Positions 1 through 8,232 of a stretch of DNA of 64,000 nucleotides are shown here, piece after piece. This DNA is from Mesorhizobium sp. SOD10. Its GTDB lineage: Bacteria > Pseudomonadota > Alphaproteobacteria > Rhizobiales > Rhizobiaceae. Where the stretch lies: positions 248,001 to 312,000 of the forward strand of contig CCNA01000060.1 of NCBI GenBank assembly GCA_000824805.1, in the 5' to 3' direction. Each line of letters begins with the position of its first letter. The stretch's first letter is position 1. Made by a program: the position numbers and the translations under genes. Below the pieces are notes generated by a model that was not told the origin of the DNA, did not search any database, and was given only the letters and a program-made list of their open reading frames with translations.

Positions 1-302
1 TGGGTTTCGGCGCGCGCAAGACCTACGATATCGAGGTCTGGCTGCCGGGGCAGAACGCCTATCGCGAAATCTCGTCCTGCTCGGTCTGCGGCGATTTCCA
101 GGCCAGGCGCATGGATGCCCGCTACAAGGACAAGGACGGCAAGGGCAATCGCTTCGTCCACACGCTGAACGGCTCGGGCACCGCGGTCGGCCGCGCGCTG
201 ATAGCTGTCATCGAAAACTACCAGAATGAGGATGGCAGCGTAACCATTCCTGAAGTGCTGCGGCCTTACATGGGTGGTCTCGCCAAGATCGAAGCGAAGT
301 GA
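1..302 (+). CDS. serS: Seryl-tRNA synthetase, C-terminal end (partial)
   Basis: Charges tRNA-Ser with serine in the cytoplasm. Only about the last 99 codons lie in the window; the frame reads from base 3 and ends at the TGA at 300-302. The segment SSCSVCGDFQARRM matches the motif 3 region of class II seryl-tRNA synthetases, and the closing VIPEVLRPYMGG-type sequence is the usual C-terminus. surE begins 4 bases after the stop, so the two are probably co-transcribed. serS-surE-pcm is a common order in alphaproteobacteria. The identification is strong; the N-terminus cannot be judged. Confidence 0.95.
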   Translation, partial: GFGARKTYDIEVWLPGQNAYREISSCSVCGDFQARRMDARYKDKDGKGNRFVHTLNGSGTAVGRALIAVIENYQNEDGSVTIPEVLRPYMGGLAKIEAK

Positions 303-306
303 CTTG

Positions 307-1065
307 ATGCGCATTCTCCTGACCAATGACGACGGCATCCACGCCGAGGGGCTGGCGTCGCTCGAACGCATCGCGCGCACGCTGTCGGACGATGTCTGGG
401 TGGTGGCGCCCGAGCAGGACCAGTCCGGCTATGCGCATTCGCTGTCGATCTCGGAGCCGCTCAGGCTGCGCAAGATCGGCGAGAAGCATTATGCCGTGCG
501 CGGCACGCCGACCGACTGTGTCATCATGGGCACGAAGAAAATACTGCCCGGACCGCCGGACCTGATCCTGTCCGGCGTCAATTCCGGCGCCAACATCGCC
601 GACGACGTCACCTATTCCGGCACCGTGGCGGGCGCCATGGAAGGCGCGCTGCTCGGCGTGCGCTCGATCGCGGTCAGCCAGGCCTATTCCTATGTCGGCG
701 AGGACCGCGTCGTCCCTTATGAGACAACCGAGGCGCTGGCGCCGGCGCTGCTCAAGCGCCTGGTGGAAACGCCGCTGCCGGAAGGCGTGCTGCTCAACGT
801 CAATTTTCCGAACTGCGCGCCCGACGAGGTGGAGGGCACGGTCGTCACCTCGCAAGGCAAGCTGGTGCATAGTCTCTGGGTCGACGAGCGGCGCGACGGG
901 CGCGGCCTGCCTTACTACTGGCTGCGCTTCGGCCGCGAGCCGGTCGAAGGCAAAAAGGGTACGGACCTTTACGCGCTTCGGAACCGGCTGGTCTCGGTGA
1001 CGCCGCTGCAGCTCGACCTCACCGCCCATGAACTCCGCGACCAACTGACCAAGGCGTTGTCATGA
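307..1065 (+). CDS. surE: 5'/3'-nucleotidase SurE
   Basis: Metal-dependent nucleoside monophosphate phosphatase (survival protein E), 252 residues, the normal family length. The N-terminal MRILLTNDDG carries the metal-binding Asp pair, and NSGANIADDVTYSGTVAGA is the second conserved active-site segment. The ATG at 307 is chosen because SurE proteins start exactly at MRILLTNDDG; the frame is open further upstream to 274, but that stretch overlaps serS and is not conserved. It lies between serS and pcm. In many bacteria surE and pcm are neighbours and are linked to stress and stationary-phase survival. Confidence 0.95.
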   Translation: MRILLTNDDGIHAEGLASLERIARTLSDDVWVVAPEQDQSGYAHSLSISEPLRLRKIGEKHYAVRGTPTDCVIMGTKKILPGPPDLILSGVNSGANIADDVTYSGTVAGAMEGALLGVRSIAVSQAYSYVGEDRVVPYETTEALAPALLKRLVETPLPEGVLLNVNFPNCAPDEVEGTVVTSQGKLVHSLWVDERRDGRGLPYYWLRFGREPVEGKKGTDLYALRNRLVSVTPLQLDLTAHELRDQLTKALS

Positions 1066-1078
1066 ACAGGGTTTCGGC

Positions 1079-1732
1079 ATGAGCATGGCCATCGACGACC
1101 GCGAAGGGTTTGCCGCTTTCCTGCTCAGGTTGCGGGGCAGGGGCACGGCGCCGAAGGCGCTGGTCGCGGCCTTCGAGGCGACACCGCGGCGCGGTTTCCT
1201 GTCGGCCCAGTTCCACGCGCTCGCCTGGTCGGACGGCATGCTGCCGATCGAATGCGGCGAGGCGATCGAGGGCGCCGATCTGCAGGCGGCAGTGATCGCA
1301 GCGCTTCACATCGAGCCGGGCAACCGCGTGCTCGAGATCGGCACCGGCTCGGGCTACACGGCAGCTGTCATGTCGAGGCTCGCGGCGCGCGTCATCACCA
1401 TCGACCGCTACAAGACGCTGACCGAGCAGGCAAAACAGCGTTTCGAGGCGCTCGCCATCAGCAACGTCATCGTCCGCCAGGCCGATGGCTCGAATGGCCT
1501 GCCCAATGAAGGGCCGTTCGACCGCATCGTCGCCTGGGCGGCCTTCGACAGCCTGCCGCGCTTCCTGCTCGACCAGCTGTCGAGCGGCGGCGTCGTCATC
1601 GCGCCGATCGGCCCGGAGGAGGGCGAGCAGGTGCTGGCCAAGCTCACCAAGGTCGGCAGCCGTTTCGAGCGCGAGGATATCGGCATGGTCAGGCTGCAGC
1701 CGATCCTGCGTAGCGTCGCAGCGGTGATCTAG
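1079..1732 (+). CDS. pcm: Protein-L-isoaspartate O-methyltransferase
   Basis: Methylates L-isoaspartyl residues in damaged proteins using S-adenosylmethionine, starting their repair. 217 residues, typical length. The AdoMet-binding motif I is visible as VLEIGTGSGYTAAV near residues 83-96, followed by the acidic residue of motif II in the VITIDRY segment. PIECGEAI-type sequence near residue 60 corresponds to the substrate-binding region just before motif I. The gene starts 14 bases after surE, so it is probably in one operon with serS and surE. ATG 1079 gives the expected N-terminus. Confidence 0.93.
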   Translation: MSMAIDDREGFAAFLLRLRGRGTAPKALVAAFEATPRRGFLSAQFHALAWSDGMLPIECGEAIEGADLQAAVIAALHIEPGNRVLEIGTGSGYTAAVMSRLAARVITIDRYKTLTEQAKQRFEALAISNVIVRQADGSNGLPNEGPFDRIVAWAAFDSLPRFLLDQLSSGGVVIAPIGPEEGEQVLAKLTKVGSRFEREDIGMVRLQPILRSVAAVI

Positions 1733-1870
1733 CGGGCCTTGCCGGCTTCGCCAAAATTTCCGCCAATGTTTTAAGAAAATTTTCGCCGGATTCTAATGGG
1801 TTAACCGGCCGGTAACATTAACGCGCTTTAATCATGACCAGTTTGTACCGGGTCTGTGCGGGTTAGTGCG

Positions 1871-3394
1871 ATGCAATTCAATCACTTGAAGGCAAACAGA
1901 CGCAATCTGGCGCGCGGTTGCGCTGTCCTGATGATTGCCGGCGCGGCGGCCGGGTGCAGTTCCCAGTCAATGCGCTTCAACGGTGTCGATGATGTTTTCA
2001 CATCCTCCACTAACAATCAGCGTGCCATCATCAACAAGCAGAATGTCGACCAGCCCTATCCGGGCGACACGGTCGCGCCTGCGCGGGTCGACGGCACCCA
2101 CACCCAGTCCATAAGCCGTTCCAGCCTCGAGCCGGTCACGGCGCAGCAGTTGCCGCCTCCGTCGGCGCCGGCTCCGGCAAAGCCGATGCGAACCGCTTCG
2201 GCACCCGCCCTTGCGCCCGCTCCGGCGCTTGCTCCCGCGCCGCATCTCGACAGGACGGCCACCGGCACAGTTGCCCAGGCGAAGCCGTTCAAGACCGCCG
2301 AGCCCGATGCCGTGCGCAACGCGAGCGCTGCGCCGCACGCGACCGAGATCGTGGTGCGTGATGGCGAGACGCTTTCAGGCCTGGCGGCGCACTACCATGT
2401 GCCGGCCGATGCCATCGCCAAGGTCAACGGGATAGATCCGAAGAAGGGCCTCCGCAGCGGCCAGAAGATCGTCATCCCCGCCTATGCCTATTCGAGCAAG
2501 GCGGAGCCGAAGGTTGCGGAAGGCAAGCCGACGAACGCGCCGAAGCAGCCCGCTCCGGAGAAGGTCGCGGTGCTGCCGCAGCAGCCCAAGGTCAAGGACG
2601 GCAAATCCGCCGCGCAGGTCGATGCGTCGGCCGCGGCCGCGGGTTCCAAGAACCCGAAGCCCGCGCCGCAGATGGCCGAGGCCAAGCCGGCCGGCGCCGG
2701 CGGCTCCTACACCGTGCAGCAGGGCGACTCGCTGTCCTTGATCGCCAGGAAGACCGGCGTCAGCGTCGTGGCGCTGAAGCAGGCCAACGGCATGCAGGAC
2801 GGCTTGCTCAAGATCGGCCAGACGCTCAAGGTCCCGGCCGGCGGCGCTGTCGTGGCGGCCGCCAAGCCTGCAGCAGCCAAGCCCGCCGTCGATCCTGTGA
2901 CGACGGCGACGACGCAGCCGCCGGCCAAGACCACGCCGTCGCAGACGCTTGCCTCCTACACGCCGCCGAAGAAGGACGCCAAGGTCATCCAGCAGGCCGA
3001 GGACGACGACGCGGTGGCGCCCGACGCGACCGGCATCGGCAAGATGCGCTGGCCGGTGCGCGGCCGCGTGATCTCCAGCTTCGGCTCCGGCAAGGACGGC
3101 GTCGACATCGCGGTGCCCGAAGGAACGCCGATCAAGGCGGCCGAGAATGGCGTCGTCATCTATGCCGGCGACGGCCTCAAGGAATTCGGCAACACCGTGC
3201 TGGTGCGGCACGAGAACGGCCTGGTCACCGTCTATGGCCACGCAAGCTCGATCGAGGTGCAGCGCGGCCAGAAGGTCAAGCGAGGCCAGGAGATCGCGCT
3301 GTCCGGCATGAGCGGCACCACCGACTCGCCCAAGCTGCACTTCGAAGTGCGAAAGAACTCGGCCCCGGTCGATCCGTCGGGCTATCTCGAATAG
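1871..3394 (+). CDS. NlpD/EnvC-like LysM-M23 envelope lipoprotein
   Basis: Predicted lipoprotein of the cell-division or peptidoglycan-remodelling type, 507 residues from ATG 1871 (GTG 1856 is an in-frame alternative). The N-terminus has a lipobox ending in AAAGCSS near residue 30. A proline/alanine-rich linker is followed by LysM 1 (IVVRDGETLSGLAAHYHV), a Lys/Ala/Pro linker, LysM 2 (YTVQQGDSLSLIARKTGV) and a C-terminal M23/LytM domain. The M23 domain lacks key zinc ligands: the HxxxD site reads SGKDGVDIA and the HxHFE site reads KLHFEV. This is as in NlpD-type amidase activators, so it is probably regulatory rather than hydrolytic. It is followed by a strong terminator at 3445-3473. Confidence 0.88.
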   Translation: MQFNHLKANRRNLARGCAVLMIAGAAAGCSSQSMRFNGVDDVFTSSTNNQRAIINKQNVDQPYPGDTVAPARVDGTHTQSISRSSLEPVTAQQLPPPSAPAPAKPMRTASAPALAPAPALAPAPHLDRTATGTVAQAKPFKTAEPDAVRNASAAPHATEIVVRDGETLSGLAAHYHVPADAIAKVNGIDPKKGLRSGQKIVIPAYAYSSKAEPKVAEGKPTNAPKQPAPEKVAVLPQQPKVKDGKSAAQVDASAAAAGSKNPKPAPQMAEAKPAGAGGSYTVQQGDSLSLIARKTGVSVVALKQANGMQDGLLKIGQTLKVPAGGAVVAAAKPAAAKPAVDPVTTATTQPPAKTTPSQTLASYTPPKKDAKVIQQAEDDDAVAPDATGIGKMRWPVRGRVISSFGSGKDGVDIAVPEGTPIKAAENGVVIYAGDGLKEFGNTVLVRHENGLVTVYGHASSIEVQRGQKVKRGQEIALSGMSGTTDSPKLHFEVRKNSAPVDPSGYLE

Positions 3395-3444
3395 AACAAG
3401 AACAATTGCGGGCCGCCTGACCTCCAGTCCGGCCCGCCGTCTTC

Positions 3445-3473
3445 AGCCCGCTCCGCGAGGAGCGGGCTTTTTC
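3445..3473 (+). terminator. Rho-independent terminator after the NlpD-like gene
   Basis: A perfect stem AGCCCGCTCC / GGAGCGGGCT with a GCGA loop is followed by a T-run, about 50 bases downstream of the NlpD-like stop codon. It closes the serS-surE-pcm-nlpD block before the convergent DUF815 gene. Confidence 0.85.
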
Positions 3474-3485
3474 AGTTTTTGTTCT

Positions 3486-3536
3486 TGACCATGATCTTGT
3501 CCGAAAACCGGCCTCCACTTTTCGGGATCATGGTCA
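3486..3536. repeat. Palindromic repeat, TGACCATGATC family
   Basis: Imperfect inverted repeat: TGACCATGATCTTGTCCG at one end and CGGGATCATGGTCA at the other, around a CGGCCTCCACTTTT centre. Related copies are at 7787-7837 and, degenerate, at 61001-61069. It fills the gap between the terminator of the NlpD-like gene and the end of the convergent DUF815 gene. This is a dispersed intergenic palindrome of REP type, not a gene. Confidence 0.75.
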
Positions 3537-3538
3537 GG

Positions 3539-4411
3539 CTAATCCTTCAGCGGCTTGCCGAGCCGGCCGGCGAGGTCCTGCGTGAATTGCCAGGCGACGC
3601 GGCCGGAACGGCTGCCGCGCGTCGTGGCCCATTCGAGCGCCTCGGCGCGCAATTGCTCGGGATCGATCGTCAGGCCGTGATAGCGGACATAGCCGTCGAT
3701 CATGTCGAGATATTCGTCCTGCGAGCATTTGTGGAAGCCGAGCCAGAGACCGAAACGGTCGGATAGCGAGACTTTTTCCTCGACTGCCTCCGACGGGTTG
3801 ATCGCGGTCGAGCGCTCATTGTCGATCATGTCGCGCGGCAACAGATGGCGCCGGTTGGACGTGGCGTAGAAGATGACGTTGGCGGGCCGGCCCTCGACGC
3901 CGCCTTCGAGCGCCGCCTTGAGCGACTTGTAGGAGGTGTCGTCATGGTCGAAGGAGAGGTCGTCGCAAAACAGGATGAAGCGGTATGGAGCCGCCTTCAG
4001 GAGACCCATCAGCTTGGGCAGCGTGTCGATATCCTCGCGATGGATCTCGATCAGCTTCAGCGGCCGGTCGAGCTTGTCGGAGGCGTTGACGGTGGCATGC
4101 ACGGCCTTGACCAGGGAGGATTTGCCCATCCCGCGCGCGCCCCACAACAGCACGTTGTTGGCCGCATAGCCGGACGCGAAGCGTTCGGTGTTGTCGAGCA
4201 GGATGTCGCGCACGCGGTCGACGCCGCGGATCAGGCCGATGTCGACGCGGTTGACCTTGCGAACCGGTTCCAGATAGCCGGGCTCCGCCTGCCAGACGAA
4301 GCAATCCGCCACGCCGAGATCGGTTTCCGGCACGGGCGGCGGGGCGAGGCGGGAAACCGCCTCGATCAGGCGGTCGAGTTTCTTGTTCAAGGCGTCCAGG
4401 CTGTCGGTCAT
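3539..4411 (-). CDS. DUF815 family P-loop ATPase
   Basis: Cytoplasmic AAA-type ATPase of the DUF815 family, 290 residues. A short coiled N-terminal segment (MTDSLDALNKKLDRLIEAV) precedes the ATPase core. Walker A is GARGMGKSSLVKA near residue 92 and Walker B is FILFCDDLSFD near residue 147. The family is widespread in alphaproteobacteria but its function is not established. The gene is alone on the minus strand, convergent with the NlpD-like gene and divergent from yajC. Family call is secure, role unknown. Confidence 0.85.
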   Translation of the reverse strand: MTDSLDALNKKLDRLIEAVSRLAPPPVPETDLGVADCFVWQAEPGYLEPVRKVNRVDIGLIRGVDRVRDILLDNTERFASGYAANNVLLWGARGMGKSSLVKAVHATVNASDKLDRPLKLIEIHREDIDTLPKLMGLLKAAPYRFILFCDDLSFDHDDTSYKSLKAALEGGVEGRPANVIFYATSNRRHLLPRDMIDNERSTAINPSEAVEEKVSLSDRFGLWLGFHKCSQDEYLDMIDGYVRYHGLTIDPEQLRAEALEWATTRGSRSGRVAWQFTQDLAGRLGKPLKD

Positions 4412-4678
4412 TTTGCGTCTTTTTATCGGGGTCTTTCAGCGTGTGGGAGCAGCTTCCATGACATTGCTGCAAGAACCAGCTCCAAGCTTTTGTTGGAGCA
4501 TGATCTTTTCGGTGGCCTTGAAGCGGCTTCCGCTGCGACGCTCTAGCACGCCGCAAACGGCTGGAAAAGCAACGGATTGGGCTCGCAGCGCAGTTGCATT
4601 GGCAAGTTTACCGACTATATTCCGGCCAAATTTTCGCGGGGCGGCCGCGGCGGAATTTCACCATCCAGGAGTTTCTTG

Positions 4679-5017
4679 ATGTTCGTTACACCGGCATACG
4701 CCCAGGGCGTCGGCGCTTCGCCAGACATGTTCATCTCGATTTTGCCGTTTGTCCTGATTTTCGTGATCATGTATTTTCTGATTATCCGGCCGCAGCGCGC
4801 GCAACTGAAGAAGCGCCAGGAGATGCTCTCGGCGGTGCGCCGCGGCGATACGGTGGTGACCGGCGGCGGTTTCGTCGGCAAGGTGACCAAGGTGATCGAC
4901 GACAATGAGCTGGAGATCGACCTTGGCGGGGGAACCAAGGTGACGGCGCTGCGCTCGACGATCTCGGATGTGCGCGTCAAGGGCGAGCCCGTGGCGAACC
5001 AGAACGCCAAGAAGTAA
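4679..5017 (+). CDS. yajC: Sec translocon accessory subunit YajC
   Basis: Small inner-membrane protein of the SecDF-YajC complex that assists protein export, 112 residues. It has one transmembrane segment (ISILPFVLIFVIMYFLIIRP) followed by the conserved QRAQLKKRQEML stretch and a C-terminal domain beginning RRGDTVVTGGGFVGKV. The frame is open upstream to 4577, but the start at 4679 (MFVTPAYAQG) fits the family. It lies 52 bases before secDF, an arrangement conserved across bacteria. Confidence 0.95.
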   Translation: MFVTPAYAQGVGASPDMFISILPFVLIFVIMYFLIIRPQRAQLKKRQEMLSAVRRGDTVVTGGGFVGKVTKVIDDNELEIDLGGGTKVTALRSTISDVRVKGEPVANQNAKK

Positions 5018-5069
5018 TCCTCTCGATGGCGGAACGCTGCCGCTTGTACGCCTGAACGGATAAGAACGA

Positions 5070-7619
5070 ATGCTTTATTTCTCGCGCCTGAAGATGATCC
5101 TGATCTGGCTCGCCGTGGCCATCACAGTGATCCTTGCCGCGCCCAACCTTTTCCCGGCAAGCATGCTGGCGCAATTGCCAAGCTGGGTGCCGAAGCGGCA
5201 GATGACGCTCGGCCTCGATCTTCAGGGCGGGTCGCACATCCTGCTCCAGATGGACCAGAACGATCTGATCAAGGATCAACTGGAGACGACACGCGACGAG
5301 ATCAGGACGCTGCTGCGCGACGCCAAGATCCAATATACCGGACTTGGTGGAACGGGCCGCACCGTGCAGGTGCGCATCAACGATCCGAGCCAGGTCGAAG
5401 CCGCAAAGACGGCGTTGAAGCCGATAACCAATCCGGTCATGGCCGGCCTCTTTACCGGCGGCTCCGTCCAGTCGATGACCCTCGACGATTCCGAGCCCGG
5501 ATTGCTGAAGTTCACCGTCACGGATGCAGGCATCAAATACCGCACGTCGACGGCGTTGTCGCAGGCGATCGAGGTGGTGGAGCGGCGCGTCAACGCGCTC
5601 GGCACGACGGAACCGATCGTGCAGCGGCAGGGTGACGATCGCATTCTGGTTCAGGTGCCCGGACTGCAGAATCCGCAAAGGCTCAAGGACATCATCGGCC
5701 AGACCGCCAAGCTGACGTTCCAGATGGTCGATACGTCGGTGCCGGTCCAGGACGCGATCAAGAACCGCCCGCCGCCTGGCGATTCCGTCCTCTATTCGCA
5801 GGACGATCCTCCTGTTCCTTATCTGGTCGAAAACCGCGTCATCGTGTCGGGCGAAGACCTGTCGCAGGCGACGCCGACCTATAATTCGCAGACAAACGAG
5901 CCGGTCGTTTCGTTCACCTTCAATTCCCGCGGCGCGACGCGGTTCGGCCAGGCGACCCAGCAGAATGTCGGCAAGCCTTTTGCCATCGTGCTCGACAACC
6001 AGGTGATCTCGGCGCCGGTTATCCGCGAACCTATCCTTGGCGGCAGCGGTCAGATCTCCGGCAATTTCACGGCCGAAAGCGCCAACGACCTTGCCGTGCT
6101 GTTGCGCGCGGGCGCACTGCCGGCAAAGCTGACCATCATCGAAGAGCGCACGGTCGGCCCGGGCCTTGGCCAGGACTCGATCCATGCAGGTAAAATCGCC
6201 GGCGTGATCGGCTCGATCCTCGTCGTCGCCTTCATGTTCGTCGCCTACGGCTTCCTCGGCTTCCTGGCCAACGTCGCTTTGGCCGTCCACGTGGCGATGA
6301 TCGTGGCCGTGCTGTCGCTGCTCGGCGCGACGCTGACCTTGCCTGGCATCGCGGGCATCGTGCTCACCATCGGCATGGCGGTGGACTCCAACGTTCTGAT
6401 CTATGAGCGCATCCGCGAGGAGCGACGACTTGGCCGCTCGGTGATCCAGTCGATCGATACCGGCTTCTCCAAGGCGCTGGCGACGATCGTCGATTCCAAC
6501 GTCACCTCGCTGATCGCCACGGTGGTGCTGTTCTGGCTGGGCACCGGCCCGGTCAAGGGCTTCGCCATCACCTATGCGATCGGCATTCTGACCACGGTCT
6601 TCACCGCCTTCACCTTCACCCGCATGCTGGTGTCGATCTGGCTGCGCCGCGCCCGGCCGAAGGAACTGCCGCGCGCCCCGGTCACCTTTATTCCGCCGGG
6701 CACGAAGATCCCGTTCATGGGCATCCGCCGCTGGACCTTCGCTTTGTCCAGCCTGTTGTCGGTCCTGTCGGTGATCGGATTCCTGACCATCGACATCAAT
6801 TACGGCATCGACTTCAAGGGCGGCTCGATGATCGAGGTGCAGGCGAAGCAGGGCAACGCCGATCTCGGCGACATCCGCAACAGGCTGTCCGAGCTCAACA
6901 TCGGCGAGATCCAGGTGCAGCAGTTCGGCGCGCCGAACGACGTCTTGATCCGTGTCGGCACGCAGGACGCCGGCGAGAATGCCGAGCAGACCGTCATCGA
7001 CAAGGTGCGAGGCGAGCTGCAGGATCAATATGATTTCCGCCGCGTCGAAGTGGTCGGCCCGACAGTGTCCGGCGAACTTGCCAAGCAGGGCACGATCGCC
7101 ATGCTGATCGCGCTGGTCGGCATCCTGCTCTATGTCTGGTTCCGCTTCGAATGGCAGTTCGCAGTCGGCGCCATCATTGCCACGGTGCACGATGTGGTGA
7201 TGACGATCGGCTTCTTCGTCCTGACCGGGCTGGAGTTCAACCAGTCTTCGCTGGCGGCGATCCTGACCATCATCGGCTATTCGCTGAATGACACGATCGT
7301 GGTCTATGACCGCGTCCGCGAGGATCTGCGAAAATACAAGAAGATGCCGTTGCCGCAGCTCTTGAACAACGCCATCAACGAGACGCTGTCTCGAACCACG
7401 CTGACGTCGGTCACCACCATCCTGGCGCTGTTGGCGCTGGTGCTGTTCGGCGGCGAGGTGATCCGCTCCTTCACGCTGGCGATGCTGTTCGGCGTGGTGT
7501 TCGGTACCTATTCGTCGATCTTCATCGCGGCACCACTGCTGATCCTGTTCCGGTTGCGGCCGCAGGCCGCCACTGAAGAGGAAAAGAAGCCGGTGAACGG
7601 AAAGCCCGTGGCGACCTGA
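5070..7619 (+). CDS. secDF: SecDF fusion, protein translocase subunit
   Basis: Inner-membrane RND-type motor that uses the proton gradient to help pull exported proteins across the membrane. 849 residues, with SecD and SecF fused in one chain as is usual in Rhizobiales. The SecD half starts with one TM segment and TLGLDLQGGSHIL, has the large periplasmic P1 region, then five TM segments including the GMAVDSNVLIYERIREE motif. The SecF half starts near residue 550, with YGIDFKGGSMIEVQ and a second six-TM bundle ending in GYSLNDTIVVYDRVRE. It is immediately downstream of yajC. Confidence 0.96.
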   Translation: MLYFSRLKMILIWLAVAITVILAAPNLFPASMLAQLPSWVPKRQMTLGLDLQGGSHILLQMDQNDLIKDQLETTRDEIRTLLRDAKIQYTGLGGTGRTVQVRINDPSQVEAAKTALKPITNPVMAGLFTGGSVQSMTLDDSEPGLLKFTVTDAGIKYRTSTALSQAIEVVERRVNALGTTEPIVQRQGDDRILVQVPGLQNPQRLKDIIGQTAKLTFQMVDTSVPVQDAIKNRPPPGDSVLYSQDDPPVPYLVENRVIVSGEDLSQATPTYNSQTNEPVVSFTFNSRGATRFGQATQQNVGKPFAIVLDNQVISAPVIREPILGGSGQISGNFTAESANDLAVLLRAGALPAKLTIIEERTVGPGLGQDSIHAGKIAGVIGSILVVAFMFVAYGFLGFLANVALAVHVAMIVAVLSLLGATLTLPGIAGIVLTIGMAVDSNVLIYERIREERRLGRSVIQSIDTGFSKALATIVDSNVTSLIATVVLFWLGTGPVKGFAITYAIGILTTVFTAFTFTRMLVSIWLRRARPKELPRAPVTFIPPGTKIPFMGIRRWTFALSSLLSVLSVIGFLTIDINYGIDFKGGSMIEVQAKQGNADLGDIRNRLSELNIGEIQVQQFGAPNDVLIRVGTQDAGENAEQTVIDKVRGELQDQYDFRRVEVVGPTVSGELAKQGTIAMLIALVGILLYVWFRFEWQFAVGAIIATVHDVVMTIGFFVLTGLEFNQSSLAAILTIIGYSLNDTIVVYDRVREDLRKYKKMPLPQLLNNAINETLSRTTLTSVTTILALLALVLFGGEVIRSFTLAMLFGVVFGTYSSIFIAAPLLILFRLRPQAATEEEKKPVNGKPVAT

Positions 7620-7630
7620 CGCGGTCAACG

Positions 7631-7667
7631 CCGGATGATTCAGTTCGATCGACCTGAAATCATCCGG
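7631..7667. repeat. Palindrome, CCGGATGATT family
   Basis: Inverted repeat with arms CCGGATGATT and AATCATCCGG around a centre containing the palindrome TTCGATCGA. It starts 12 bases after the secDF stop and is the first of four consecutive hairpins in the secDF-NDUFAF3-like gap. It could slow or stop transcription, but has no T-run. Confidence 0.7.
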
Positions 7668-7671
7668 CTCT

Positions 7672-7710
7672 AGGGCGGTTCAGCGTTTCACGGAATCGCC
7701 GAACCGCTCT
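7672..7710. repeat. Palindrome, GGGCGGTTC family
   Basis: Arms AGGGCGGTTC and GAACCGCTCT with an inner GCG/CGC pairing around TTTCACGGAAT. A close relative sits at 31794-31830, after the ABC permease gene. Both copies are followed by a hairpin of the GCAATTCC/TTTTCC family, so the two palindromes appear to travel as a pair. Confidence 0.75.
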
Positions 7711-7722
7711 AAGTATTTGTTC

Positions 7723-7772
7723 GCGCGCGATTGCGGGCGGAAAACCGCTATGTACTTTTCCGGGAATTGCGC
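7723..7772. repeat. Palindrome, GCGATTGC..GGAAAA/TTTTCC..AATTGC family
   Basis: Imperfect inverted repeat with outer arms GCGCGCGATTGC and GGAATTGCGC and inner arms GCGGAAAA and TTTTCCGG. Related copies are at 31848-31890, 56334-56369 and 57417-57446. Intergenic, non-coding. Confidence 0.7.
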
Positions 7773-7786
7773 CCAATCAAAGAGAT

Positions 7787-7837
7787 AGAGCATGATGTCG
7801 TCCGGAAACCGCTCCACATTTTTCGGCATCATGCTCT
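7787..7837. repeat. Palindrome, AGAGCATGATG family
   Basis: Arms AGAGCATGATG and CATCATGCTCT with an inner TCCGGAAACCG / CGG pairing and a centre CTCCACATTTTT. It shares the CATGATnTnnTCCG..CTCCAC..TTTTCGG layout with the repeat at 3486-3536. It ends five bases before the start codon of the NDUFAF3-like gene, so it overlaps the region where a ribosome-binding site would lie. Confidence 0.75.
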
Positions 7838-7842
7838 AGACC

Positions 7843-8232
7843 ATGGCCAAAGGCATTATCATCCGCGAGGCGCATTTCCCAGGCAAGGCGCCGATCGAAG
7901 CCTATGGCAATGGCGGCTTCCGCTTTGCCGACATGTCGCATCGCGGATCGCTGCTCGTCCTGCCGTCGGGCATCCATGGCTGGGAGCCCGCCGATCCGCT
8001 GGCGCTGAAGGCCGCCGATTTCGACAAGCTGTTCGCCGAGGCCGGCAAGGTGGAGATCCTGCTGGTCGGCATGGGCAAGGATTTGCGGCCGCTGCCGGCG
8101 GCGCTACGCGCCGCACTCAAGGAGGCCGGCATCGCCGCCGACCCGATGTCGACCGGAGCGGCGGTGCGGACCTACAATGTGCTGCTCGCCGAAGACCGCG
8201 CCGTGGCAGCGGCGCTGATCGCCGTCGACTGA
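7843..8232 (+). CDS. Mth938-like (NDUFAF3-type, DUF498) protein
   Basis: 129-residue soluble protein of the Mth938-like/DUF498 family. The mitochondrial member, NDUFAF3, is an assembly factor for respiratory complex I. Visible features are the GGFRFADMSHRGSLLVLPSG stretch and the GMGKDLRPLP loop typical of the family. The bacterial gene is often found beside secDF, as here. It abuts the next gene with no spacer (TGA at 8230-8232, ATG at 8233). A role in membrane-complex biogenesis is inferred from the eukaryotic homologue and context; no bacterial biochemistry is assumed. Confidence 0.85.
   Translation: MAKGIIIREAHFPGKAPIEAYGNGGFRFADMSHRGSLLVLPSGIHGWEPADPLALKAADFDKLFAEAGKVEILLVGMGKDLRPLPAALRAALKEAGIAADPMSTGAAVRTYNVLLAEDRAVAAALIAVD

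Noticed and set aside
1800..1832. TTAA half-sites resembling a CtrA box before the NlpD-like gene
   Set aside because: Spacing is TTAA-N6-TTAA or N13, not the TTAA-N7-TTAA consensus.
4977..7628. 883-codon open frame antisense to secDF
   Set aside because: It mirrors the high-GC codon structure of secDF, has Arg/His/Asp-rich low-complexity composition, and no family motif. Shadow of secDF.
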